Below are positions 9,197-17,781 of a stretch of DNA of 55,712 nt, piece after piece (the first letter of the stretch is position 1; each line of letters starts with the position of its first letter). The translations under genes and the position numbers were made by a program. The notes beneath the pieces were generated by a model, which saw nothing but the letters and a program-made list of their open reading frames with translations, had not been told where the DNA came from and did no database searches. The stretch is from Spirochaetes bacterium ADurb.Bin133 (GTDB taxonomy: Bacteria; Spirochaetota; GWE2-31-10; MWDO01): NCBI GenBank assembly GCA_002070605.1, contig MWDO01000014.1:1-55712 (forward strand). The letters are read 5' to 3'.

Positions 9197-9811
9197 TTAT
9201 TCTCCGCCAAAAAGAGCGTCTTTGATTTGCGGTTTTAAAAACGAGTAAAAAAATTGATAAAAATCTTTATCCGTAAAGGAAAGTATAAAGGTTTTATCCT
9301 TCGGTCCGATTTTAAATCCGTTTGTCATTCTGGATTCAAAGAAGACCTCGATCCCCTCTTTCAAAACGCTATTGGATTTTGATTTGAAAAAATCGACAAA
9401 CTCCTCTTTTTTGTTTTCCGGAAGAATTATATTCAAATCAAGAGACCCGCTATTTGAATCCCACCTTGATACGATATCCTTAATGAGATTTTTTATAAAA
9501 TCCGTTTCATTCAAACTTTTTTTCAAAGTTTCCGAAAAGACTTTATCAAAAATAACGTTTGTTATCTCCTGCTTCAACAAAGAGACGGACTGGGCGGCGG
9601 CCATTTTTAATTCCTGATTAGCGCGGCTTTTAAACTCCGCCGCCTCTTTTTGAGCGTTTTGGATAATTCTCTCGGCTTCTATTTTAGCGTTTCTCATTAT
9701 CCCGTCGCTTTCGATCCGAGCCTTTTCTACAATCTCGGCGCCTTCCTTTTTAGATTTCTCGATCCCTTCGCTATATATCTTATTAGTTAATTCGCTGATT
9801 TTTGAGTCCAT
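9197..9811 (-). CDS. atpE: V-type ATP synthase subunit E (peripheral stalk)
   Basis: A 204-aa subunit and the first gene of the operon. Residues 1-90 form a long charged helix (IYSEGIEKSKKEGAEIVEKA and on) that would pair with a second stalk subunit. The C-terminal globular part (about 100-200) binds the head. GAGGTGATAG precedes ATG. No separate G/H-type partner or F gene is visible in the operon, as is also the case in Borrelia-type operons. Confidence 0.88.
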   Translation of the reverse strand: MDSKISELTNKIYSEGIEKSKKEGAEIVEKARIESDGIMRNAKIEAERIIQNAQKEAAEFKSRANQELKMAAAQSVSLLKQEITNVIFDKVFSETLKKSLNETDFIKNLIKDIVSRWDSNSGSLDLNIILPENKKEEFVDFFKSKSNSVLKEGIEVFFESRMTNGFKIGPKDKTFILSFTDKDFYQFFYSFLKPQIKDALFGGE

Positions 9812-9973
9812 AAACTATCACCTCTTATTTTTGATGCGAAATATTAAAACGCAAGTTAAAGAATAAAATATTTTTTTAAAATTTCAAAGAGTTTTTTTTA
9901 TTTTTTTTTATTTTTATTAATTATTTAATTTGTTTTTTATATCCGCAAAATAGTAAAATATTTTAAATTTGCG
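9812..9973. promoter_or_regulatory. Upstream region of the V-ATPase operon
   Basis: A very AT-rich 160-bp stretch with runs of T and A. It must hold the operon promoter, but no clear -35/-10 pair stands out on the minus strand; TTGAAA near 9890 is the best -35 candidate. Confidence 0.35.
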
Positions 9974-10125
9974 CCCGTCGGTTTTTTGGAAATTGACGCA
10001 TATGTGTCAAAAATAAAAATCGACGCATATTGAACAGTTTTTTTTAGTTAGTAAATTATTCGTCTTAATCCAACGCATATACGTCATTCGTCTCAAAAGT
10101 TGTCATTCCCCAAAAAACCGACGGG
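9974..10125. repeat. Dispersed inverted-repeat element, complete gene-less copy
   Basis: It begins CCCGTCGGTTTTTTGG and ends CCCCAAAAAACCGACGGG (10108-10125), giving arms of about 16-18 bp that face each other. Inside are several TGACGCATATG-like boxes, one of them a near-palindrome (TTGACGCATATGTGTCAA). The interior TTAGTAAATTATTCGTC stretch also occurs upstream of the 171-aa genes, tying this small copy to the gene-bearing element. Confidence 0.8.
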
Positions 10126-10151
10126 GTTACGTAAAGAGTAATTAGAGACTA

Positions 10152-10180
10152 TTGACTAATTATTAAATTTTTATTATATT
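10152..10180 (+). promoter_or_regulatory. Promoter of the Uma2-family gene
   Basis: TTGACT (10152-10157), a 17-bp spacer, then TATATT (10175-10180). The predicted start is near 10187, leaving a leader of about 17 nt before the ATG at 10204. Confidence 0.65.
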
Positions 10181-10203
10181 ACAAAGATATATGGGGTAAG
10201 ATT

Positions 10204-10788
10204 ATGGGGTATGCGCTAAAGAAAGAGATTGAAAAATATACGTATTACGACTATAAAAACTGGAACGACGGGGAGAGGTATGAACTTATAGACGGAGAGG
10301 TTTACAATATGAGCCCCGCGCCAAGAAAATCTCATCAAATAATTAGTATGAATTTATCAAGAATCTTTTCCAGTTATTTAAAAGGGAAGTCTTGTAAGGT
10401 ATTTGCAGCCCCTTTCGACGTTCGCTTTCCGGAATATCAGGATCAGAACGACGACGATATAGAGACCGTCGTTCAGCCCGATATATCTATAATCTGCGAT
10501 AATGACAAACTTGACGACGCGGGATGCAAAGGCGCGCCCGATCTAATTGTTGAGATTTTATCTCCCCATACTTCCCGAAAAGACCTTAACGAAAAGTTCT
10601 ATCTCTATGAAAAACATAAAGTAAAAGAATATTGGGTAATCTACTCTTACGAACGGCTTCTTCACGTCTATAAACTTGGAGAAGACGGCAAATACGGCTC
10701 TTCGGTAATATACGGGCTCGACGATAAACTCAGCCCGACAATTTTTCCCGAACTTATTGTCGATATAAACGAAGTTTTTGAGGAATAA
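10204..10788 (+). CDS. Uma2 family (DUF820) putative endonuclease
   Basis: A 194-aa protein with the PD-(D/E)XK-like core of the Uma2 family. It has YELIDGEVYNMSPAP near the N-terminus, the acidic strand QPDISIIC, then PDLIVEILSPHTSRKDLNEKFYLYEKHKVKEYW, which contains the conserved D, E and K positions. These proteins are abundant in cyanobacteria and some other phyla, often near mobile DNA; their biological role is not settled. GGGGTAAG lies before the ATG. It is flanked on both sides by dispersed repeat elements. Confidence 0.85.
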   Translation: MGYALKKEIEKYTYYDYKNWNDGERYELIDGEVYNMSPAPRKSHQIISMNLSRIFSSYLKGKSCKVFAAPFDVRFPEYQDQNDDDIETVVQPDISIICDNDKLDDAGCKGAPDLIVEILSPHTSRKDLNEKFYLYEKHKVKEYWVIYSYERLLHVYKLGEDGKYGSSVIYGLDDKLSPTIFPELIVDINEVFEE

Positions 10789-10796
10789 ATTCTTAA

Positions 10797-10905
10797 TTTC
10801 GGACGTCCTTGTCCTCAAAAGTCGTTGCGCCGCGCTTTAGACGCATATGTGTCAAAAAAAAATTGACACATATGGGACAGTTGCTCTTACCAAAAAACCG
10901 ACGGG
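10797..10905. repeat. Dispersed element, right half
   Basis: The module TTTCGGACGTCCTTGTCC at its left end, extending to GTTGCGCCG, recurs almost exactly at 20001-20036. It is followed by two TGACACATATG-type boxes and the right arm CCAAAAAACCGACGGG (10890-10905). No left arm CCCGTCGG is visible. Confidence 0.7.
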
Positions 10906-10912
10906 ATACGCG

Positions 10913-11070
10913 CATCGCTTATTTTTGGAAAAACAGCGGAGGCGATACTTCATCGCTTATTTTTGGAAAAACAGCGGAGGCGATACTTCATCGCTTATTT
11001 TTGAAATAAATAGTGGAAGCGATACACGCATCGCCTTTTTTGAAATAAATATGGAAGCGATACTTGCTTT
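10913..11070. repeat. Four tandem 38-40 bp repeats
   Basis: Units start at 10913, 10951, 10989 and 11029 (periods 38, 38, 40). Each begins CATCGCTTATTTTTG and ends GGAGGCGATACTT or a variant, so ATCGC and GCGAT can pair within and between units. The period is not a multiple of three and the frames are not preserved, so it is non-coding. Together with the element at 10797 it fills the 365-bp gap between genes. Confidence 0.75.
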
Positions 11071-11153
11071 ATTCTAAAAAATATAGTATTTTATAGAGGA
11101 TAAAATCTTTTGACTCTTATCTTATTATCAAACTCAAAATGAGGAAAGGTTGA

Positions 11154-12335
11154 ATGTTAGACCAGACGGCTTTAGACAACTTAATTAAGCAAAATATGAC
11201 TCTTATTTTGATAATATCTTCAATAATCGGAATAATCCCGGCTCTTATTGCCAAAAAAAAGGGGAGAAACTTCTTTTTATGGTGGATATACGGCTTTATG
11301 ATGTTTATCGTCGCTCTAATCCATTCGCTCCTAATTAAACCGCTTTATCAATCGTCCGATAGCGGGACCCCCGCTCAGGAGCGCGAGCTCCCCAAATTTG
11401 ACGGCAAACAATTTTTTACCGGTATCAAAAGAAAACCCCTATCCGACCATAAAAATTATAACCTCTCTTTAATATTTATAATCGTAATGGTTACGATGTA
11501 TATTTTTAACAAAATGTCCGCTACGGCGTTTATGAAATTATTTGTTATACATAGTCCCGATTTTTTTCACATTTTTCCTTGGCGGTTTATCACTTACGTT
11601 TTTTATTTTCCTGAAAATATATTCTTCTTTTTCTTTACGGTCTTGATTTTTTTTATGTTTTCTACAAATCTCGAAAATTTATGGGGATCTTTTCATTATA
11701 CTCTGTTTCTTATAATAACGATTGTAGGGAAAAGTCTGGCGGTTTTCTTGTTTGGCGGAAATTTCCCTTTGGCCGATAATATGGCTTTATATACCGTTTT
11801 AATGGTAGCGTTCGGTTTTAATTATCCCGATCAAACGATCTATCTCTTCTTTGCGATACCTATAAGAATAAAAGTATTGGCGATAATATCTTTGGCGATT
11901 GCAGGAGTTCAAATAATCGTAAACTCATTATTTCCTATTTTAGATAATTTTCAGAGCGGAATAATAAAAATACACCCCAATTTAGCTCTATTTCTATCAA
12001 ATATACTAAGTTACGTCTCGATACTTATTTATTTCAAAAAGATATTTGGCGAAGAAACTTTTAGAAAAATATTCAACTCGGTAAAAACGCATAAAAGCGA
12101 TATAGAATACCAAAAAAACATCAAATCGATAAAATCAATGAATTTAGACGAAACGAAACAAAGCGACGATTTGGAAAAAAATCTAATCGGAAACAATTGT
12201 GATAATTTAAATAGCGCGTACCCTAAAAATTTAATTATGTGTCCTGAAGAAGATTTTGAACAAAACTCCGAATATTGTTTAACTTGCAGAAATTATAAAA
12301 AATGTTTGGATAGAAATTTGAAGATTTCAAATTAA
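11154..12335 (+). CDS. Rhomboid-like membrane protein lacking the catalytic serine
   Basis: A 393-aa multi-span membrane protein. Residues 15-62 form two N-terminal helices around the motif KKKGRNFFLWWIYGF. Residues about 105-300 look like a rhomboid fold: PWRFITYVFYF, a NLENLWGSFHYTLF turn, and NYPDQTIYLFFAIPIRIKVLAI, which follows the serine helix in true rhomboids. The GxSG motif is replaced by Asp-Asn-Met-Ala (208-211) and no matching His is seen, so protease activity is unlikely. The tail has a Cys cluster (CPEEDF, CLTCRNYKKC) that may bind metal. GAGGAAAGG precedes the ATG. The function is unknown. Confidence 0.6.
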   Translation: MLDQTALDNLIKQNMTLILIISSIIGIIPALIAKKKGRNFFLWWIYGFMMFIVALIHSLLIKPLYQSSDSGTPAQERELPKFDGKQFFTGIKRKPLSDHKNYNLSLIFIIVMVTMYIFNKMSATAFMKLFVIHSPDFFHIFPWRFITYVFYFPENIFFFFFTVLIFFMFSTNLENLWGSFHYTLFLIITIVGKSLAVFLFGGNFPLADNMALYTVLMVAFGFNYPDQTIYLFFAIPIRIKVLAIISLAIAGVQIIVNSLFPILDNFQSGIIKIHPNLALFLSNILSYVSILIYFKKIFGEETFRKIFNSVKTHKSDIEYQKNIKSIKSMNLDETKQSDDLEKNLIGNNCDNLNSAYPKNLIMCPEEDFEQNSEYCLTCRNYKKCLDRNLKISN

Positions 12336-12413
12336 AGTAATATTTTATATACAAAAAAATAAAAATTCATTATAATTCTTATTAATTATTTATAGATTTA
12401 TTAGGATTGTATT

Positions 12414-13553
12414 ATGCAAAAAGAGAGACCAATTGTGATTCCTATAGCAAGCGGCAAGGGCGGAGTAGGGAAGACTTTTGTATCGGTAAATATTTCTTAC
12501 GCATTGGCGGAACTCGGTAAAAAAACGGTATTGCTCGATTTGGATTTTGGCGGAGCAAATATTCATACCTGTATGGGATACGATACCGCTCCGGACGGCG
12601 TGGGTAATTTCTTAAACCAAAGAAATATGAAATTACCTGATTATTTACTAACGACGACAAACGACAATCTAAAATTTATTCCCGGCGACGCCGAAATGGT
12701 AGGCATTGCGAATATCTCCGCGGCTCAAAAGCGGAAGTTGATAAATCAGATAATGAATCTTGACGCGGATTATGTAGTATTAGACCTTGGAGCCGGTTCG
12801 ACTTACAACACGATAGATTTCTTTATGATGAGCTCTTTTGGAGTTATCGTCGCCACTCCGGAAATAACGTCTATATTAAACGCTTACGCCTTATTGAAAA
12901 ACTCAATTTTCAGACTATTATTTGTGGGGTTAAAAAAGTACCCCGAAGCAAAAGAAGTTTTTACGGGTCTAATGAAAAAAGGGGGCGAGTCGGCATGGAA
13001 GATTAACGAATTGTTGGATATGTTATTTGAAATCGATCCCGAAATTCACGCAGAAACCGCTACGATAATTGATACTTTTAATCCAAAAATAATTATAAAT
13101 ATGGCAAATAAGCCGCAAGACCTCGCTATGGGGGAAAAATTGAGAAAAATTTCAAAAAATTACCTAAATATAGAGATGGAGTATATCGGTTTTCTATATA
13201 GAGATAAAATTGTCGAACGCTCTATTGAGGAGAGAAAACCGTTATATCAGATAGCTCCGGATAGTCAAACGTATCAGACGGTAGTCCGTATGGCTTATAA
13301 GATAGTTAACGCAAAAAAAATGCCGTATTTTTTACTTGATATTGATAGTTACGACGAGTCTTTGGAAATACTTATGGAAGAAGCTACCGACGATCTTGCG
13401 ACAAAAATAGACGGATATAATGAGCTGGCTGATGAAAACCTTATCTCAATAAACGAACTCTTATCTATAGTAAAAAATCTGGAATACGAAAACATTAGTT
13501 TAAAAAGGAAAATTGAGGAGTTAGAACAAGCGTTGTTAAAAGTAAAAAGATAA
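12414..13553 (+). CDS. MinD/ParA family ATPase, FlhG-like
   Basis: A 379-aa deviant Walker ATPase. The P-loop SGKGGVGKT is at residues 13-21 and the Walker A' strand LDLDFGGAN at 41-49; VLDLGAGSTYNTIDFF gives the Walker B region. The general layout resembles FlhG/YlxH, which sets flagellar number and position, and MinD-like proteins. The C-terminal 60 residues form a coiled coil, longer than in plain MinD. No flhF or other flagellar gene lies beside it, so the target it positions cannot be named. The HDOD gene follows after 44 bp, possibly in one operon. AGGA precedes the ATG. Confidence 0.75.
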   Translation: MQKERPIVIPIASGKGGVGKTFVSVNISYALAELGKKTVLLDLDFGGANIHTCMGYDTAPDGVGNFLNQRNMKLPDYLLTTTNDNLKFIPGDAEMVGIANISAAQKRKLINQIMNLDADYVVLDLGAGSTYNTIDFFMMSSFGVIVATPEITSILNAYALLKNSIFRLLFVGLKKYPEAKEVFTGLMKKGGESAWKINELLDMLFEIDPEIHAETATIIDTFNPKIIINMANKPQDLAMGEKLRKISKNYLNIEMEYIGFLYRDKIVERSIEERKPLYQIAPDSQTYQTVVRMAYKIVNAKKMPYFLLDIDSYDESLEILMEEATDDLATKIDGYNELADENLISINELLSIVKNLEYENISLKRKIEELEQALLKVKR

Positions 13554-13597
13554 ATAATTATATTGATATTTTTGATAATTTTTGTTAATAAAATGGT

Positions 13598-14464
13598 ATG
13601 ATTGATAAAGAAGAACAGATCGCTATATCCCGGTTTATTAAAAATATGCCGCCTTTGCCGGTTTCGGTAAGCAAAATACTCGAAGTAACCAAAAACGCTA
13701 ACGTAGACGCTAAAGAACTTAATAATATTATAAGTCTCGATCCCGTATTAACCGGAAGAGTGCTGAAACTCATTAATTCGGCTTATTATTCTTTAACTAA
13801 TCAGGTAACCTCTATTGTTAGGGCGATCGTTATGTTGGGGATAAATACCGTTAAGAATCTGCTCCTCTCTACGGCGGTTCTCTCTACGGTAAACGATAAA
13901 AAAAATTTTAGTTCTTTAGATACGGACGCCTTTTGGAGGCACTCCATTTGCGTCGGAATCATGGCTAAAAGTTTTGCTTTAAAAGAGAATGTAGATCCCA
14001 AATTTGTCGAAGAGTACTTTGTCGCGGGGTTGCTTCACGATATTGGTAAAATTCCGTTGAATTCGGTAGTGTCGGAGAATTATTTGAAGGTAATGACCTA
14101 TTCCAGACAAAATAAACTGCCGCTTTACAAGGTCGAAAAAAAATATTTTGGGTTTGATCATTGCGACTTGGGTATCAGGATTGCCGATTTGTGGCAGTTG
14201 AATAAAAACCTATCATGCGCTATCGGATATCATCACCGGTTAGACTCGGTCGAGCCGGAATACAAAAAATTTACCGCCACGATAGCTTTAGCCGATATTG
14301 TAACCAACAAACTTGAAATTGGCTTTAGCGGCAATAAAAATCCTGAAAACCTCGAAGAAGAGATTTTTAAAATCACGGGTTTGACTTGGGACGACGTCGA
14401 TAGCGCGGAAGATAACGTCGAAGAGGGAATTAAGAAAGCCGAGGTTTTTTTAAAAGTTTCTTGA
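13598..14464 (+). CDS. HDOD domain signalling protein
   Basis: A 288-aa protein consisting almost entirely of an HDOD domain. The signature NMPPLPVSVSKILEV and DPVLTGRVLKLINSAYY opens it. The HD-type helices contain FWRHSICVGIMA, an HD pair in AGLLHDIGKI, and GYHHRL. HDOD proteins act in bacterial signalling and stress responses; many have lost catalysis, while this one retains several HD-type residues. The ATG at 13598 has only a weak ribosome site. folD follows after 21 bp, so the two are probably co-transcribed. Confidence 0.85.
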   Translation: MIDKEEQIAISRFIKNMPPLPVSVSKILEVTKNANVDAKELNNIISLDPVLTGRVLKLINSAYYSLTNQVTSIVRAIVMLGINTVKNLLLSTAVLSTVNDKKNFSSLDTDAFWRHSICVGIMAKSFALKENVDPKFVEEYFVAGLLHDIGKIPLNSVVSENYLKVMTYSRQNKLPLYKVEKKYFGFDHCDLGIRIADLWQLNKNLSCAIGYHHRLDSVEPEYKKFTATIALADIVTNKLEIGFSGNKNPENLEEEIFKITGLTWDDVDSAEDNVEEGIKKAEVFLKVS

Positions 14465-14485
14465 AAACTGAATGGAGCGTTATTT

Positions 14486-15373
14486 TTGTCCGATAAAATA
14501 ATAAAACTTACCGAGCTTTCCAACCAAATATCTTCAGAATTAACGGATATTATTTTAGAGAATAATATAAAAGCGTATATTACTTCTATTATGGTAGGAG
14601 ACGATCCTTCGAGTTTGAGCTATCTTTCGGGTATTGATAAACGTTCAAAGAAACTTGGCGTTGCTCTAAATATAGAAAATTTTGACGCGGACGTTTCCGA
14701 AGATACTTTGGTAAATTTGATTGATAGATTGAATAAGGATAACAATTGTATCGGTATTATTATTCAGATGCCCTTACCCAAACAGATCTCTGCGGACAAG
14801 TTATTGAACGCTATCGATTATAGAAAAGACATAGACGGTTTGAGCTATTTAAATCAAGGAAGGCTGTTTTCAGGCAATCCGTTCATCATTCCTGCGACCG
14901 CATGGGCGGTAGATATATTCCTCGCTAATTTTGAAAAAAAATATAATTTTAATCTTGCCGGTAAAACCGCCACGATAATAGGCAGATCAAATACGGTTGG
15001 TAAACCGACCTTTCATCTGGCGTTAAAAAGAAATATGACGATTAACGTCGTCCACACAAAAACGGTCGCCGCCGAAAAAGTATCGAGTCAATCGGATATA
15101 GTCGTCGCCGCTTGCGGAGTTCCTCAACTTATCGACGATAAATGGATAAAAAAAGAGGCTCTATTGATAGACGTGGGGATTCATTGCGTCGACGGTCAAT
15201 GCAAATTATGCGGCGACGTTAACGTCGAAAAAGCTCTGGAAAAAGCGGCTTATATTACGGCGGTTCCGGGCGGCATAGGCTCGCTTACAAATTCGCTTTT
15301 ATTTGCCAACTCAATTAAAAGTTTCTTTATGATAAATCGAAACAAAGAGTTCAAATTCAATTTTGAAACGTGA
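14486..15373 (+). CDS. folD: FolD-like methylenetetrahydrofolate dehydrogenase, divergent
   Basis: A 295-aa protein of the bifunctional 5,10-methylene-THF dehydrogenase/cyclohydrolase family, supplying one-carbon units. Recognisable motifs are IGIIIQMPLP (Gln94), KDIDGLSYLNQGRL (Asp117), the dinucleotide-binding GRSNTVGKPTFHLAL and AVPGGIGSLTNSLL. The catalytic lysine of the YxxxK motif is replaced: Tyr46 is followed by Leu-Ser-Gly-Ile50, and the usual PCTP is PATA. That lysine is needed for cyclohydrolase activity in studied enzymes, so this protein may be dehydrogenase-only or altered. It starts at TTG 14486, with GGAGCG upstream. It converges on mutS2. Confidence 0.88.
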   Translation: MSDKIIKLTELSNQISSELTDIILENNIKAYITSIMVGDDPSSLSYLSGIDKRSKKLGVALNIENFDADVSEDTLVNLIDRLNKDNNCIGIIIQMPLPKQISADKLLNAIDYRKDIDGLSYLNQGRLFSGNPFIIPATAWAVDIFLANFEKKYNFNLAGKTATIIGRSNTVGKPTFHLALKRNMTINVVHTKTVAAEKVSSQSDIVVAACGVPQLIDDKWIKKEALLIDVGIHCVDGQCKLCGDVNVEKALEKAAYITAVPGGIGSLTNSLLFANSIKSFFMINRNKEFKFNFET

Positions 15374-15435
15374 TATTTTACGCCGGCCAAATTGGCTTGG
15401 GTTAAGCTCGGCGCGAATTGTCCGCCGACATAAAT

Positions 15436-17781
15436 TTATCTCATTTTTACTACCGTTACGCCGTAATTTTTACCCTGTCTATCGTTTTCTTCGTATGCGA
15501 AACTCTTTGCCAGCGGATTGTTTTTCAGGTAGTTGTGTACAAAGTTCCTAAGAGCTCCCGCGCCCATACCGTGGATTATTCTTACGTCGGCAAAATTGTT
15601 TAGGAGCGAGTCTTCCAGAAATTTATCCAGCTTCGGTTCCGCCTCTACGCATTTATACCCTCTCAAATCCAACGTCATACTTTTTGAAGACGCGCTTACG
15701 TTATGATTTATGTTTTTGTTTTGATACTCTTTTTTTTCGTCGCCGGATAATTTTAAATCGTCCGCTTCGACAATCATTTTTAGAGTCCCGGTTTGAACGA
15801 GATACTTGTCCTGTTTGTTTTCTATTCTGATTATTTTACCTTTTACGTCCTTTGATATGATTTTTACAGAAGAACCCGCCTTGAACGTTTGGGGGTTTGC
15901 CGGGGCGTCGTTAAGATCGGAGACGGAGCCGTCTTTTTCAAGTTTATCGAAAAAATCTTTGCCGGATTTTATCGCCTCCTTAGAAGCGTCGGATGTTTTG
16001 ATCTCTTTTATAATATTCTCAAACTCTTTTCTGGCTTCTTTGAGAAAATCGTATTTTTTGTCGGATATTATCTTTTTTAACTCCTTATCTTTTAAATCAA
16101 TATCTTTTATCTTTTTATCGAGCTCTTCTCTCATTGTTTCAACTGCTTCTTTTGTTTTCTCGATTTCGTAGGATTTATCTTCCAACGCTTTTTTTTCAGA
16201 GTTTAAACTGTCGATCAATTTTTCAATCTGCAGATACCCCTTGTTTATTATTAATTTTGCTTCGTTTAATATCGACGCCGGCATACCCAATTGCGCCGCT
16301 ATTTCAAACGCCTTACTGCTCCCCGAAGAGCCTATTTTTAATTTGTAAGTAGGTTTTAACAGAGCGTCGTCAAATTCCATAGCGGCGTTTTTAATCAAAT
16401 CTTCCTGATTTGCAAAATATTTAAGTCCGTTAAAATGCGACGTTATCAAAGCGAGAGATTTATTTGCTTTAATATATTTGATTATACTTACCGCGAGGGC
16501 TTCGCCTTCGTTGGGGTCGGTGCCCGTTCCCATCTCGTCTATCAATATCAGAGAGTCTTTTCCGGAATTATTCAAGATATTAATTATGTTTTTGATATGA
16601 CCTGAATACGTCGATAAAGAGTCCTGAATTGATTGAGAGTCGCCGATGTCGGCAAATATCTCCTGAAATACAAAAAATTTTGAATCGGCGTCCGCCGGAA
16701 TTCCAATACCGCTCTGCGCCATTAAGCAAAACAGCCCGACGGTTTTGAGAACGACGGTTTTACCGCCGGTATTAGGACCTGTGATAACAAGAATATTATA
16801 ATCTTCTCCAATATCAAGATTTAACGGAACGGCTTTATCGCCTAAGAACGGATGCCGTCCGTTTAAAATACGAAGCCCCTTAACGTCGGTTATGTCCGGG
16901 GAATTGGCGTTATGCGCGATAGACCACCTCGATTTGGAATTCGCAATATCAAATTGTATAAGTTCGTCGTCTATGGTCAAAAGAGAGTAATAATCGGAAA
17001 GAAGCCGTTCGGTATACTCTTTTCTGATCTTATACAACTCCTCCGCCTCTTTTTCCCGATAATTTTTTAGTTCGCCGTTCAGTTCGAGGACGATTTTTGG
17101 AATAATATAGACCGTCTGCCCCGTTTGAGAGGAGTCTAAGACTATCCCTTCGACAGAATTTTTGTAATTAGATTTAACTGCGACGCACGGAAGTCCGTCT
17201 CTGTAGGTAATAGAGTCAAAAGTCGAGTAATTTGATTTTTTTAGTTGATTCAGGTAATTATTTAGACTTGATACTATTTTTTCTTCAATTTTCGCAATAT
17301 TATCTCTTATCTCGCGGAGTTCGCTTGAAGCCGAACTTTCCACGTATCCTTCGGCGTCTATGTATTTAAGGATTTTAGTATAGACGTCGTCGGAAAGCCG
17401 GTCTACTGTAAACATTTTTTTTAGGGTCGTCATTTTATCGTTATTATGAATAAGTTTAAAGAGATAAAAGTAGTATTTTATCGAGTTTGCGACATCATAT
17501 AACTTTTTTGACTCTAATACGCTTCCTTTTTGCGACAATTCTATATCTTTTTTGAAATTATATATTATTTCGGATTTGATCTTACGATCGTCGTTTCTAT
17601 AATGAGCGAGCAACTCTTTTAAAATATCGAGAGCTTCTTTAACCTTTTCAAATTCTTTACAGTAAGTAAGTTCAAGGAGAGCCGCTTTACCGGACTCGGA
17701 CATAGCGTAAGACGCGACTTGATCGAGTATTTTATCGAATTCAAGTTTGTTGTAATAGTTTTTAATATTTATACTTTGCAT
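15436..17781 (-). CDS. mutS2: Endonuclease MutS2
   Basis: A 781-aa MutS-family ATPase without the mismatch-binding N-terminal domain. The core and lever region fills residues 1-300, followed by a P-loop GPNTGGKT at 335-342 and Walker B LILIDEMGTGTDPNEGEAL. A coiled coil lies at about 510-620. A C-terminal Smr domain (LDLRGYKCVEAEPKLDKFLE, then IIHGMGAGALR) would provide nuclease activity. Family members suppress recombination or rescue collided ribosomes. Its ATG overlaps the end of the kinase gene upstream by 20 bp, so the two are an operon. Length and motifs are normal. Confidence 0.94.
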   Translation of the reverse strand: MQSINIKNYYNKLEFDKILDQVASYAMSESGKAALLELTYCKEFEKVKEALDILKELLAHYRNDDRKIKSEIIYNFKKDIELSQKGSVLESKKLYDVANSIKYYFYLFKLIHNNDKMTTLKKMFTVDRLSDDVYTKILKYIDAEGYVESSASSELREIRDNIAKIEEKIVSSLNNYLNQLKKSNYSTFDSITYRDGLPCVAVKSNYKNSVEGIVLDSSQTGQTVYIIPKIVLELNGELKNYREKEAEELYKIRKEYTERLLSDYYSLLTIDDELIQFDIANSKSRWSIAHNANSPDITDVKGLRILNGRHPFLGDKAVPLNLDIGEDYNILVITGPNTGGKTVVLKTVGLFCLMAQSGIGIPADADSKFFVFQEIFADIGDSQSIQDSLSTYSGHIKNIINILNNSGKDSLILIDEMGTGTDPNEGEALAVSIIKYIKANKSLALITSHFNGLKYFANQEDLIKNAAMEFDDALLKPTYKLKIGSSGSSKAFEIAAQLGMPASILNEAKLIINKGYLQIEKLIDSLNSEKKALEDKSYEIEKTKEAVETMREELDKKIKDIDLKDKELKKIISDKKYDFLKEARKEFENIIKEIKTSDASKEAIKSGKDFFDKLEKDGSVSDLNDAPANPQTFKAGSSVKIISKDVKGKIIRIENKQDKYLVQTGTLKMIVEADDLKLSGDEKKEYQNKNINHNVSASSKSMTLDLRGYKCVEAEPKLDKFLEDSLLNNFADVRIIHGMGAGALRNFVHNYLKNNPLAKSFAYEENDRQGKNYGVTVVKMR

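Noticed and set aside
9974-10125. Inverted arms of the dispersed elements as simple transcription terminators
   Set aside because: The arms lie 65-200 bp apart, some copies sit upstream of genes, and they carry conserved interior boxes. True terminators nearby (446-475, 35630-35661, 52167-52190) look different.
10809-11077. Two overlapping plus-strand frames across the repeat region
   Set aside because: They run through a dispersed element and 38-bp tandem repeats with shifting frame, and have no coding signature.
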